Numbered from the stretch's first letter, positions 8,388 to 16,350 are shown. The stretch is DNA of 45,993 nt from Methanobacteriota archaeon (GCA_027064305.1 JAMOPY010000025.1:1-45993), one strand, 5' to 3'. Program-made: numbers and translations. Notes: generated by a model from the sequence alone, not told the origin.

Positions 8388-10049
8388 ATGGCCGAGAAGG
8401 AAGAGAAGCTCTTCATGAAGGCCCTGAAGGAGAAGTTCGAGGAGGATCCGGAGGACGTCACCACCCACTTCTACGACTACGGCGGCTGGAAGCAGTCCGA
8501 GCGCAAGAGGGAGTTCAAGGAGTGGGCGGACAAGATCGCCGAGGAGCGTGGCATCCCGCACTACAACCCGGACATCGGCGTCCCGCTCGGCCAGCGCAAG
8601 CTGATGCCGTACCAGGTCTCCGGCACGGACGTGTTCGTCGAGGGTGACGACCTGCACTTCGTGAACAACGCCGCCATGCAGCAGATGTGGGACGACATCC
8701 GCCGCACCGTCATCGTCGGAATGGACACGGCCCACCGCGTGCTGGAGCGCCGACTGGGTAAGGAGGTCACGCCCGAGACGATCAACGAGTACATGGAGAC
8801 CCTGAACCACGCGCTGCCCGGCGGCGCGGTCGTGCAGGAGCACATGGTGGAGATCCACCCGGGCCTCACCTGGGACTGCTACGCGAAGATCATCACCGGC
8901 GACCTGGAGCTGGCCGACGAGATCGACGACCGCTTCCTGATCGACATCGAGAAGCTCTTCCCGGAGGAGCAGGCCGAGCAGCTGATCAAGGCCATCGGAG
9001 ACCGCGTGTACCAGGTCCTGCGGATGCCGACCATCGTCGGCCACATCTGCGACGGTGCGACCATGTACCGCTGGGCCGCCATGCAGATCGCGATGTCCTT
9101 CATCTGCGCGTACAAGATCGCGGCCGGAGAGGCGGCCGTGTCCGACTTCGCCTACGCGAGCAAGCACGCCGAGGTCATCAACATGGGTGAGATGCTGCCC
9201 GCCCGGCGCGCCCGCGGTGAGAACGAGCCGGGCGGCGTCCCGTTCGGCATCCTGGCCGACTGCGTCCAGACGATGCGGAAGTACCCGGACGACCCGGCCA
9301 AGGTCGCGCTGGAGGTCATCGGCGCCGGCGCGATGCTGTACGACCAGATCTGGCTGGGCTCCTACATGTCCGGCGGCGTGGGCTTCACCCAGTACGCGAC
9401 CGCGGTGTACACGGACAACATCCTGGACGACTACGTGTACTACGGCCTCGACTACGTCGAGGACAAGTACGGCCTGGCCGAGGCCGACCCGGACATGGAG
9501 GTCGTCAAGGACGTGGCCACCGAGGTGACCCTGTACGGCCTCGAGCAGTACGAGCGGTACCCGGCCGCGATGGAGACGCACTTCGGCGGCTCCCAGCGAG
9601 CCGCCGTGGTCGCGGCCGCGTCCGGCTGCAGCGTGGCGTTCGCGACCGGTCACTCGCAGGCCGGCGTGAACGGCTGGTACCTGTCGCAGCTCCTGCACAA
9701 GGAGGGTCACGGTCGACTGGGCTTCTACGGCTACGACCTGCAGGACCAGTGCGGCGCGGCCAACTCGCTGAGCGTGCGGAGCGACGAGGGCCTGCCGCTG
9801 GAGCTCCGCGGGCCCAACTACCCGAACTACGCGATGAACGTGGGTCACCTCGGCGAGTACGCGGGCATCGTCCAGGCCGCGCACGCGGCGCGCGGCGACG
9901 CGTTCTGCGTCAACCCGCTGGTGAAGGTGGCGTTCGCCGACCCGGACCTGGTCTTCGACTTCACGGAGCCGCGCAAGGAGTTCGCCAAGGGCGCGCTGCG
10001 AGAGTTCGAGCCAGCCGGCGAGCGGGACATCATCATCCCGGCCGAGTAG
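8388..10049 (+). CDS. mcrA: Methyl-coenzyme M reductase alpha subunit
   Basis: Catalytic subunit of MCR (553 residues from ATG 8388). The frame is open further upstream, but the sequence before 8388 is promoter. Counting codons places the known active-site positions three residues higher than in M. marburgensis: axial F430 ligand Gln150; Lys259 and His260 (the latter normally N-methylated); Arg274 (5-methylated by Mmp10); Tyr336; Gln403 (2-methylated in some species); Tyr447; Gly448 (thioglycine); and Cys455 (S-methylated in some species). All are present, so every modification is chemically possible, but the sequence cannot show which ones occur. Signature blocks include [20 protein letters not shown] and [14 protein letters not shown]. 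The ribosome-binding site is GGGGTG, 7 nt before the ATG. Confidence 0.99.
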   Translation: MAEKEEKLFMKALKEKFEEDPEDVTTHFYDYGGWKQSERKREFKEWADKIAEERGIPHYNPDIGVPLGQRKLMPYQVSGTDVFVEGDDLHFVNNAAMQQMWDDIRRTVIVGMDTAHRVLERRLGKEVTPETINEYMETLNHALPGGAVVQEHMVEIHPGLTWDCYAKIITGDLELADEIDDRFLIDIEKLFPEEQAEQLIKAIGDRVYQVLRMPTIVGHICDGATMYRWAAMQIAMSFICAYKIAAGEAAVSDFAYASKHAEVINMGEMLPARRARGENEPGGVPFGILADCVQTMRKYPDDPAKVALEVIGAGAMLYDQIWLGSYMSGGVGFTQYATAVYTDNILDDYVYYGLDYVEDKYGLAEADPDMEVVKDVATEVTLYGLEQYERYPAAMETHFGGSQRAAVVAAASGCSVAFATGHSQAGVNGWYLSQLLHKEGHGRLGFYGYDLQDQCGAANSLSVRSDEGLPLELRGPNYPNYAMNVGHLGEYAGIVQAAHAARGDAFCVNPLVKVAFADPDLVFDFTEPRKEFAKGALREFEPAGERDIIIPAE

Positions 10050-10074
10050 GCCGGGACGCCCCCAACCCCCACAC

Positions 10075-10088
10075 AACCTTTTTAAACG
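10075..10088 (+). promoter_or_regulatory. Promoter of the mtr gene cluster
   Basis: AACCTTTTTAAACG resembles the end of the mcrB element. The TATA centre is about 88 nt before mtrE, predicting a leader of about 60 nt. That leader is long for this region and contains GTAACGTAACC and a GTTCA direct repeat. mcrA ends 26 nt upstream, so readthrough from mcr is also possible. Confidence 0.55.
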
Positions 10089-10155
10089 TCGGAACCGCGG
10101 ATTGTTTCGTGGGGCGTAACGTAACCTCCGTTTACCCCCGTTCAACCTGCGTTCA

Positions 10156-10172
10156 GGGGGATTATCCCTTTG
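10156..10172 (+). promoter_or_regulatory. mtrE ribosome-binding site with hairpin
   Basis: GGGGG (10156-10160) precedes TTG 10170 by 9 nt. GGGAT and ATCCC (10158-10162 and 10164-10168) are complementary around a single T. The pairing includes most of the G-run. An upstream CCCCC (10135-10139) could pair with it instead. Confidence 0.45.
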
Positions 10173-11066
10173 GTCGGCCTCACGGAGATCGGGCTGACCG
10201 CGGCCATGGGCGCGCTGGCCACCATCGCGGGCGCGTTCGAGGACGCCGAGTCCGACGTGGGCTCGCAGTCCAACCCGAACTCGCAGGTCCAGCTGGCGCC
10301 CCAGATGATGAACTTCCACCGGTACTTCAACAAGGCCATCTCCGGCGAGCCGGTCTCCTACATGATGTACGGCGCGGTGGCCGGCACGGTCACCTGGGTC
10401 ATGATGACGAAGTTCGGCCTCCCATTCCTCGCCGCGGCCGCGATCGGCGTGGGCGTGAACGCGCTCATCCACATGGCCTTCTCGACGACCGCCCACCTGG
10501 GCCGGATCGCCAGCGCGGCGGAGTTCGGGCACCCGATCTACCTGGACGTGGTCCTGTCGCACCTGGGCCCGATCGCGGGGTTCGGAGGGATCGCGACCTT
10601 CGCGATCATCTCCCTCGCGTACCTGCAGTGGTCCGCCCTTAAGCACCCGTTCCCGCTGCCCCTGCTGGCCGCGCTCTGGGGCGTGACGGTGGGCGCGATC
10701 GGCTCCTCGACGGGCGACGTGCACTACGGTGCCGAGCGACTGTACCAGCACTACCCGTTCGGCGGCGGTGTCCCGGTGGCCGCGCACGGTAACATCACGC
10801 GGAAGGCGGAGACGGGCATCCGGAACTCCATGGACAGCGTGTACTTCTGCGCGAAGTTCGGGTGCCCGCTCACGGGGCTCTGCTTCGGTCTGGTCGTGTT
10901 CTTCAGCACGTGGGCCGGCCTGTTCGGCCAGTGGGGCGCGGTGATCGCGATGCTCCTGGTCACGCTCGGCTGCCTGATCGTGAGCAACCGGATCGAGAAG
11001 TGGGCGCGGGAGAACTACGGCACGTACGAGGACGTGGAGCTGGACGAGATCTGCGACGCGGTGTAA
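10170..11066 (+). CDS. mtrE: Tetrahydromethanopterin S-methyltransferase subunit E
   Basis: Integral membrane subunit of the sodium-pumping methyl-tetrahydromethanopterin:coenzyme M methyltransferase. The 298-residue protein begins [20 protein letters not shown] and has about six hydrophobic segments with the conserved soluble loop [20 protein letters not shown]. It shows the family's [18 protein letters not shown] and [20 protein letters not shown] blocks. The start is TTG 10170, chosen because GGGGG lies 9 nt upstream and because it gives the usual N-terminus. It heads the mtr cluster. Confidence 0.96.
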   Translation: MVGLTEIGLTAAMGALATIAGAFEDAESDVGSQSNPNSQVQLAPQMMNFHRYFNKAISGEPVSYMMYGAVAGTVTWVMMTKFGLPFLAAAAIGVGVNALIHMAFSTTAHLGRIASAAEFGHPIYLDVVLSHLGPIAGFGGIATFAIISLAYLQWSALKHPFPLPLLAALWGVTVGAIGSSTGDVHYGAERLYQHYPFGGGVPVAAHGNITRKAETGIRNSMDSVYFCAKFGCPLTGLCFGLVVFFSTWAGLFGQWGAVIAMLLVTLGCLIVSNRIEKWARENYGTYEDVELDEICDAV

Positions 11067-11079
11067 GGGGGACCCGACC

Positions 11080-11853
11080 GTGGGTGAGGGTGCCAAGCTG
11101 AACGCGCGCGGCTTCGGCCTGGCCGTCCCCCTCCTCGCCGTCTCCTTCGCGATGGCCGCCGTCAACTGGACCGCGGTGAGCAAGCTGTGGGCGACGCTGA
11201 TCCTGATCACCTACGGCAGCGTCCTCGTGAACGTGGGCGTGCACTACGTGCCCGTGGGCGGCGCGCCGGCGGCCATGGCCACGGCGACGGGCGTGGGTAC
11301 GGGTACGACCCAGCTCGCCGCGGGCTCCGGACTGACGGGACTCATCACGGCCGCCGCCATGAGCGACAAGCCCTTCTCGGTCATCCTGGCGAACGGGGCC
11401 GCCGGCGCGGCCGTGATGATGGCGATCACGATGCTCGTGGGTAACCTGATCTACGTGTACGGCGTCGGCTGCCCGCCGTGCTCGGCCAAGGTGGACCGGG
11501 ACCCGCTCACGGGCTGGGACCAGGAGCCCTACGTGACCCCGGGTACGGAGGGTCACGGGATCCCCACGGTCAGCTTCGTGAGCGGGATCTTCGGGGGCCT
11601 GCTCGGCGGGACGGGCGGCGCGATGACGTACTTCGCCCTGTACAAGGTGCTCGGCATGAGCGCGGCGCTCGCCGGGGTCCTGGCCATGGGGTTCTTCTAC
11701 GCGAACGCCGTGCTGGCCTCCTACAACATCGGCGGCACGATCGAGGGGTACCACGACCCCAAGTTCACGCGGGTGCCCCGGGCCGCGGCGTGCTCGATCG
11801 CGTTCGGGATCGTCGCGTCCATCATCGCCTACGTGATGAGCACGTACGTGTAG
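11080..11853 (+). CDS. mtrD: Tetrahydromethanopterin S-methyltransferase subunit D
   Basis: Membrane subunit of Mtr (257 residues, about six transmembrane segments), one of the candidate sodium-path subunits with MtrC and MtrE. Recognisable blocks are [40 protein letters not shown] and [20 protein letters not shown]. The start is GTG 11080, 13 nt after the mtrE stop. The mtrE TAA runs straight into GGGGGACCC, so the ribosome-binding site touches the preceding stop codon and coupled translation is likely. Confidence 0.95.
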   Translation: MGEGAKLNARGFGLAVPLLAVSFAMAAVNWTAVSKLWATLILITYGSVLVNVGVHYVPVGGAPAAMATATGVGTGTTQLAAGSGLTGLITAAAMSDKPFSVILANGAAGAAVMMAITMLVGNLIYVYGVGCPPCSAKVDRDPLTGWDQEPYVTPGTEGHGIPTVSFVSGIFGGLLGGTGGAMTYFALYKVLGMSAALAGVLAMGFFYANAVLASYNIGGTIEGYHDPKFTRVPRAAACSIAFGIVASIIAYVMSTYV

Positions 11854-11868
11854 GGGGAGTCCCCCTTG
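11853..11868 (+). promoter_or_regulatory. mtrC ribosome-binding site in a perfect hairpin
   Basis: GGGGG-AGT-CCCCC (11853-11865) sits directly before TTG 11866. The first G is the third base of the mtrD stop codon TAG, so a ribosome finishing mtrD would melt the hairpin. Confidence 0.6.
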
Positions 11869-12681
11869 CTCGCCCGAACCCTGCTCCTGTCGGCGGTGGC
11901 CCCCGGCGGTGAGGAGGAGGAAGAGGAGGTGGAGGTGGCCGTCGCGATCCCGCCGTGGAAGCTGATCCTCGCGGGCGTGGCTTCGGGGATCGTGGGGATC
12001 TCACTCGCCTGGGTGCACCCGGTGATCCCGGCGATCGCGGCGATCCCGGTGATCATGTGGGGCGCGGACGCGGTGCGCCGCGTGGCCGGGTACGGGCTGG
12101 GTACGGGCGTCCCGTCCATCGGGTACATGGGACTGGGCGGCGGCTCGGTGGCCGCGCTACTGGCCGTGGCGATGACCAACGTCACGTACGCGCCGATCGC
12201 GGCGGCGGTCGGCACGGTCCTGGGGGCCGCGATCGGCGCGCTGCTGGGCGTGCTGGACCGGCGCGTGATCAAGATGAAGATCCCGGTGATGGAGCGGTGC
12301 AGCACGGAGATCGTGGCGGCGGGCACGCTGGCCCTCATGTGCCTGATGGCGGCCGTCGCCGGGGACTTCACGTGGTCGGCCGTGTACTCCCGGGTGATTC
12401 GGACGGGGATCATCGCCGTGCTGTGGGTGGCGTGCGCGCTGTCGCTGCTGCACCCGTACAACGCGTGCCTGGGGCCCAGCGAGACGCAGGAGCGGACGCT
12501 GTCCCTGGCCGCGGAGTGCGGGTCGATCAGCGCGATCGTGGCCGGGCTGGCGTCCGCGAACCCGATCGTGCTGATCGCCGGCGGGATCGCGTGGCTGATC
12601 TCGTTCTGGAAGTTCTGGGTTTACACGAAGCGGGACGCGGCGGACGTCGTCTGGACGGGCGTCGTCCCGAAGGGTGAGTAG
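11866..12681 (+). CDS. mtrC: Tetrahydromethanopterin S-methyltransferase subunit C
   Basis: Membrane subunit of Mtr, 271 residues, about seven hydrophobic segments. Family landmarks are GVPSIGYMGLGGGSVAALLA, ERCSTEIVAAGTLALMCLMA and LLHPYNACLGPSETQERTLS. It has an unusual N-terminus: after a hydrophobic start comes a run of six glutamates and valine (PGGEEEEEEVEVAVAIPPWK). From TTG 11866 the N-terminus looks longer than in other MtrC proteins I know, but no better start is visible because the next candidates lack a G-run. It sits 12 nt after mtrD. Confidence 0.94.
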   Translation: MLARTLLLSAVAPGGEEEEEEVEVAVAIPPWKLILAGVASGIVGISLAWVHPVIPAIAAIPVIMWGADAVRRVAGYGLGTGVPSIGYMGLGGGSVAALLAVAMTNVTYAPIAAAVGTVLGAAIGALLGVLDRRVIKMKIPVMERCSTEIVAAGTLALMCLMAAVAGDFTWSAVYSRVIRTGIIAVLWVACALSLLHPYNACLGPSETQERTLSLAAECGSISAIVAGLASANPIVLIAGGIAWLISFWKFWVYTKRDAADVVWTGVVPKGE

Positions 12682-12694
12682 GGGGTAGCGTCCC

Positions 12695-13033
12695 GTGGCG
12701 ATCGCGATCGTGGATCAGGACGCCCAGATCGCGATGGACGCGGTCACGGGCGCGGTCGCGGAGTGGCGGGAGGACGTGGTGACGCTGGACGTGATGCCCC
12801 TGTACGAGGAGGTGGAGCGGCTCGACGAGTACGTCACCGACATGATGCGCGCGCTGGACCCGTCCACGACCACGTGGGGCACGCTGCCGGGTCGAGAGGG
12901 CGTGCACGGCACGGCCGCCTTCCTCACCAACTTCACCCACGGCTTCGCGATCGGGGTGATCCTGGTCGCGCTCGTGGCGTTCACGCTCGCCGCGGTGTAC
13001 AAGATGCACCTGCTCCGCATGATGGGCGTCTAG
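12695..13033 (+). CDS. mtrB: Tetrahydromethanopterin S-methyltransferase subunit B
   Basis: Small single-span subunit of Mtr, 112 residues. It has a soluble N-terminal part (QDAQIAMDAVTGAV, then LDVMPLYEEVERLDEYVTDM) and one C-terminal membrane helix (GFAIGVILVALVAFTLAAVY). The start is GTG 12695, 13 nt after the mtrC TAG, whose G is the first base of the GGGGG ribosome-binding site. Length and order (C-B-A) match other methanogens. Confidence 0.93.
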   Translation: MAIAIVDQDAQIAMDAVTGAVAEWREDVVTLDVMPLYEEVERLDEYVTDMMRALDPSTTTWGTLPGREGVHGTAAFLTNFTHGFAIGVILVALVAFTLAAVYKMHLLRMMGV

Positions 13034-13046
13034 GGGGTGAGGGTCC

Positions 13047-13793
13047 GTGCCCGAGAAGAAGGAGCCGGCGGAGGGCTGGCCCATCGTGGAGGGGGACTAC
13101 GTCGTCGGGGACCCGGAGGCGCCCGTGCACGTGGTCACGCTCGGTTCGCACATCGAGGAGGACATCCTGAAGGCGGCCGGGGAGGACAAGGTGGCCATCG
13201 CCGGCCCGTGCAAGACGGAGAACATCGGCATCGAGAAGGTCATCGCCAACGTGATCGCCAACCCGAACATCCGGTTCTGCGTGCTCTGCGGCGCGGAGGT
13301 GACGGGGCACCTCACGGGCCAGTCGTTCAAGGCGATGTACGAGAACGGGGTCGACCCGGACTCCGGTGAGATCATCGGGGCGGAGGGGGCCATCCCGTAC
13401 TTGGAGAACCTGCCGGAGGAGGCGATTGAGCGGTACCGGGACCAGATCGTGGAGCTCGTGGACCTGATCGACGTGGAGGACGTCGACGAGATCGTGAAGG
13501 CGATCGAGGAGTGCGTGGAGAAGGACCCGGGGGCCTACGAGGAGGGGCCGATGACGGTCTCGCTCGAGGAGGAGGAAGAGGAGGAGCTCGCCGAGGTCAC
13601 CGGCATGCCGGTGTCCGCGGAGACGGTCACGGTCGAGTACCGGGTGAACGACGTGCGGCTGGGCGTCAAGAGCGTGGGCGCGATGCAGCGCTACATGGCC
13701 GGCTACCTGTCCGGACGCACCATGGGCCTGCTGTTCGGCCTGGTCTCCGGGCTGGTGTTCCTGTTCGTCCCCCTCGTCCTGCTGGGAGCGTAG
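13047..13793 (+). CDS. mtrA: Tetrahydromethanopterin S-methyltransferase subunit A (corrinoid subunit)
   Basis: MtrA carries the cobamide that shuttles the methyl group from MtrH to coenzyme M. The cytoplasmic domain shows KKEPAEGWPIVEGDYVVGDP, IAGPCKTENIGIEKVIANVI and CGAEVTGHLTGQSFKAM. His88 in the last block matches the lower axial cobalt ligand of the family. A poly-glutamate linker (about 172-180) leads to the C-terminal membrane helix (GRTMGLLFGLVSGLVFLFVP). The protein has 248 residues from GTG 13047, 13 nt after mtrB. The next gene is mtrG: no separate mtrF lies in between, although the MtrA C-terminal segment is of the MtrF type. Confidence 0.97.
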   Translation: MPEKKEPAEGWPIVEGDYVVGDPEAPVHVVTLGSHIEEDILKAAGEDKVAIAGPCKTENIGIEKVIANVIANPNIRFCVLCGAEVTGHLTGQSFKAMYENGVDPDSGEIIGAEGAIPYLENLPEEAIERYRDQIVELVDLIDVEDVDEIVKAIEECVEKDPGAYEEGPMTVSLEEEEEEELAEVTGMPVSAETVTVEYRVNDVRLGVKSVGAMQRYMAGYLSGRTMGLLFGLVSGLVFLFVPLVLLGA

Positions 13794-13805
13794 GGGGGAG
13801 CACCC

Positions 13806-14027
13806 GTGGCCGAGGAAGAGGTCCCCAAGATGATCGCGCCCGAGGACGACATTCGGGAGATCCACTCGCGCCTGGACGAGATCGAGCGGCGTCTGGACTT
13901 CGTGTGGGGTGAGGTCTACCAGCGCTTCGGCAAGCGCATCGGCCGGGACATCGGGATACTGTACGGGCTCGTGATCGGTCTGTACCTGTGCATGCTGTAC
14001 CTGCTGCTGGGGGCAGCCTTCCGATAG
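13806..14027 (+). CDS. mtrG: Tetrahydromethanopterin S-methyltransferase subunit G
   Basis: Small membrane-anchored Mtr subunit, 73 residues, usual size. An N-terminal amphipathic/coiled part (EIHSRLDEIERRLDFVWGEV) is followed by QRFGKRIGRDIGILYGLVIG and one membrane helix to the end. The RIGRDIGILYG block identifies it as MtrG rather than MtrF. The start is GTG 13806, 12 nt after mtrA, with TAGGGGGG as combined stop and ribosome-binding site. Confidence 0.94.
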   Translation: MAEEEVPKMIAPEDDIREIHSRLDEIERRLDFVWGEVYQRFGKRIGRDIGILYGLVIGLYLCMLYLLLGAAFR

Positions 14028-14052
14028 GGTGCAACCTTGGGGGTGATGTCCG

Positions 14053-15021
14053 TTGTTCTACTTCCCGGGTAAGGAGCAGAAGGTGGTGGACATCTGCGGG
14101 GTGAAGATCGGGGGTCAGCCCGGAGAGTACCCGACGGTGCTCGCCGGCACGATGTTCTACGCCGGGCACAAGATCGTGAAGGACGAGGAGAAGGGCGAGT
14201 TCGACGAGGAGAAGGCCGAGGAGCTCATCAAGATGGAGGAGGAGCTGGCCGACGAGACCGGTAACCCGATGATGGCGCACATCATGGCCGAGTCGGAGGA
14301 GGCCATGATCCGGTACCTGGACTGGGTCGCCGACGTGACCGACGCGCCCATCATCGTGGACTCCACCGAGGCCAACGTGAAGATCGCCGCGGTCAAGCAC
14401 GCGCAGGAGGTCGGCCTGGCCGAGCGGATCGTGTACAACTCGATCAACGCGTCCGCCGAGGACGAGGAGATCCAGGCGATCAAGGAGTCCGACTGCAACT
14501 CCGCCATCGTCCTGGCCTTCAACCCGATGGACTCGTCCATCGAGGGGCGCCTGAAGATCCTCACGGAGGGCGAGGAGGGCGTCTCCGAGCAGGGCATGCT
14601 GGAGATCGCCGACGAGTGCGGCATCGAGAACCCGCTGATCGACACCGCCGCCACGCCGTTCGGCTCGGGTGCGGGCCAGTCCGTGAAGGCCGTGATCGCG
14701 GTCAAGGCCAAGCTAGGCCTGCCCGTCGGCGGAGCGCCGCACAACATCCCGTCCGCCTGGGACTGGATGCGGGAGCTGAGGAAGAAGCTCCGCGAGGAGG
14801 GCAGGGAGGACTGGGCCAAGATGATGTGGGAGTCCGTGGACTGGGGCTCCAACATCCTCGAGAACATCCTAGGGGCCGACTACCTGCTCTTCGGACCCAT
14901 CGAGAACGCGCCGGCCATCTGGGCGGCAGCGGCGATGATCGACGCGCTGATCGCCGAGGCCAACGAGGACATCGGCATCGAGCCGCAGGTCGAGGACCAC
15001 CCGGCCAACATCGTCCGCTAG
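14053..15021 (+). CDS. mtrH: Tetrahydromethanopterin S-methyltransferase subunit H
   Basis: Soluble catalytic subunit that moves the methyl group from methyl-tetrahydromethanopterin to the MtrA corrinoid; TIM-barrel methyltransferase fold. It has 322 residues with family blocks DICGVKIGGQPGEYPTVLAG, GTMFYAGHKIV, APIIVDSTEANVKIAAVKHA, VYNSINASAEDEEI and AATPFGSGAGQSVKAVIAVK. The start is TTG 14053, 25 nt after mtrG, the widest gap in the mtr genes, with GGGGGTGATGTCCG upstream. Its stop TAG shares the palindrome CTAG with the stop of the convergent cobN fragment, so no room exists for a separate terminator. Confidence 0.97.
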   Translation: MFYFPGKEQKVVDICGVKIGGQPGEYPTVLAGTMFYAGHKIVKDEEKGEFDEEKAEELIKMEEELADETGNPMMAHIMAESEEAMIRYLDWVADVTDAPIIVDSTEANVKIAAVKHAQEVGLAERIVYNSINASAEDEEIQAIKESDCNSAIVLAFNPMDSSIEGRLKILTEGEEGVSEQGMLEIADECGIENPLIDTAATPFGSGAGQSVKAVIAVKAKLGLPVGGAPHNIPSAWDWMRELRKKLREEGREDWAKMMWESVDWGSNILENILGADYLLFGPIENAPAIWAAAAMIDALIAEANEDIGIEPQVEDHPANIVR

Positions 15022-16277
15022 TCCCCACGTCCCCACAGTCCCCTTTTCTTCACCTCCCCCAGCACCTCCCGCGCGTACCGCACCACGTACGGGTTCTCGT
15101 CCGAGAAGCGCCCCTCGTACCGCCGCAGCGTCTCCTCGATCCGTTCCCAGCACTCGTCCGGCACCCGACCCGTCGTTGCGTCCCACCCCAGCAGGTTCTT
15201 CACCCGCTTCAACCACTCCGACGCGCCCTTCGCCCCGTGCCTCAGCATCGCCTCGATCCACTCCTCGTTCGCCAGCTTCTGATCCACCAACCGCCGCAGC
15301 TCCTCCTCGATCGACCGCGTGAGCACCCGGTTCGGGTCCGTCACGTCGTGATGGTAACACTCCACCCGCTCCCCCGAGAGCTCCTCCGCCGCCGCGACCA
15401 TCCCCCCGTGGAACGCGAAGTGGCAGCAGCAACCGAGGAGATCCCACTCGTGCGAGGACTGCGCGACCGACACCGCCCGCACGTTGGACAGCGCCCGCTC
15501 GAACTCCTTGAAGGCCTCCTCGCCGAACGCGTCCCGACCGTAGGCGTACCCACCCCACCGCACGTACACCCGCGCCAGGTCCGACCGATCCTCCCACGCG
15601 GACGCGTGCACGGCGTAGTTCACGCCCGCCCCGTACGCCCCCGGCGGGTCTCCGAAGACGCGGTGACCGCCCCCGTGCCGCCTCACGAAGTTCTCCTCCT
15701 CCGACTCGTCCCGGTTCCGAACCAGCTCGAACGCCTCATCGAGGAGCTCGATCAGGTTCGGGAACGCGTCCCGGAACATCCCGCTGATCCGGACCACCAC
15801 GTCCACCCTCGGCCGGCCCAGCTCCTCGACCGGGACCACCTCCAGCCCCCGAACCACGCCCGCTCCATCCCACCGGGGCCGCACGCCCAGCAACCACAGG
15901 ACCTGCGCCAGCACCTCACCGCCCGTCCGCATCACGTCCGACGCCCAGAGCACGATCCCCACCGCGCGCGGGTACCCGCCCCGATCCTCCCGGTACCGCT
16001 CCAGCGTCCTCTCCGCGAGCCGCCGGCCCACCCGCCAGGCCCGCCGGGTCGGCACCTTCCGCGGGTCCACCGAGTAGAAGTTCTTGCCCGTGGGCAGGAC
16101 GTCCACGTCGCCCCGCGTGGGGTTGCCCGAGGGACCCGGCTCGACGAACCGCCCCTCGAGCGCCCTCACCGTAACCTCCAGCTCCCGCTCGCACGCGAGC
16201 AGCCGGCGGAGCACCGAGCGCGCGAACTCCCGGGCCTCCTCCGGGACCGCCTCCCGCACGCGCTCCTTAAGATCCAA
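15018..16277 (-). CDS. cobN: CobN/BchH-type chelatase, C-terminal part of a split gene
   Basis: CobN is the large subunit of ATP-dependent metal chelatases that insert cobalt into corrin rings or related metals into tetrapyrroles. This 419-residue protein matches only the C-terminal third of full-length CobN. Landmarks are EPGPSGNPTRGDVDVLPTGK then NFYSVDPRKVPTRRAW; GIVLWASDVMRTGGE; LEVVPVEELGRPRVDVVVRI; SGMFRDAFPNLIELLDEA; and ENFVRRH. The rest is encoded divergently at 16351-18417. The start is set at TTG 16277, behind GGGCGGGGTCCGG. GTG 16289 is possible. The frame is open to 16382, but that would cross the other half's start. The split falls in a helical linker, so both parts look intact and could assemble. 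The metal and ring cannot be read from sequence. Confidence 0.9.
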   Translation of the reverse strand: MDLKERVREAVPEEAREFARSVLRRLLACERELEVTVRALEGRFVEPGPSGNPTRGDVDVLPTGKNFYSVDPRKVPTRRAWRVGRRLAERTLERYREDRGGYPRAVGIVLWASDVMRTGGEVLAQVLWLLGVRPRWDGAGVVRGLEVVPVEELGRPRVDVVVRISGMFRDAFPNLIELLDEAFELVRNRDESEEENFVRRHGGGHRVFGDPPGAYGAGVNYAVHASAWEDRSDLARVYVRWGGYAYGRDAFGEEAFKEFERALSNVRAVSVAQSSHEWDLLGCCCHFAFHGGMVAAAEELSGERVECYHHDVTDPNRVLTRSIEEELRRLVDQKLANEEWIEAMLRHGAKGASEWLKRVKNLLGWDATTGRVPDECWERIEETLRRYEGRFSDENPYVVRYAREVLGEVKKRGLWGRGD

Positions 16278-16310
16278 ACCGGACCCCGCCCGCACGTCGT
16301 ACCACGAAAC

Positions 16311-16335
16311 GTTACTAAGGTAACACCGAATAAGC
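16311..16335. promoter_or_regulatory. Shared promoter/operator between the two cobN halves
   Basis: The 73-bp gap contains the inverted repeat GTTAC-TAAG-GTAAC (16311-16324). CGAAACGTTACTAAGG on plus resembles the BRE/TATA elements of the mcr genes, about 35 nt before GTG 16351. GGCTTATTCGG on minus (16325-16335) is a TATA-like box for the C-terminal half. The repeat overlaps the plus-strand box, so one factor could control both. Confidence 0.4.
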
Positions 16336-16350
16336 CTTGAGGGGGTCACC

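Noticed and set aside
8301-11210. 969-codon minus-strand open frame across mcrA and mtrE
   Set aside because: It is antisense to mcrA and mtrE, which are certain. Composition is rich in His, Arg, Val and Asp without domains.
13806-14027. Reading this small membrane gene as mtrF
   Set aside because: The block QRFGKRIGRDIGILYG and the coiled N-terminus match MtrG.
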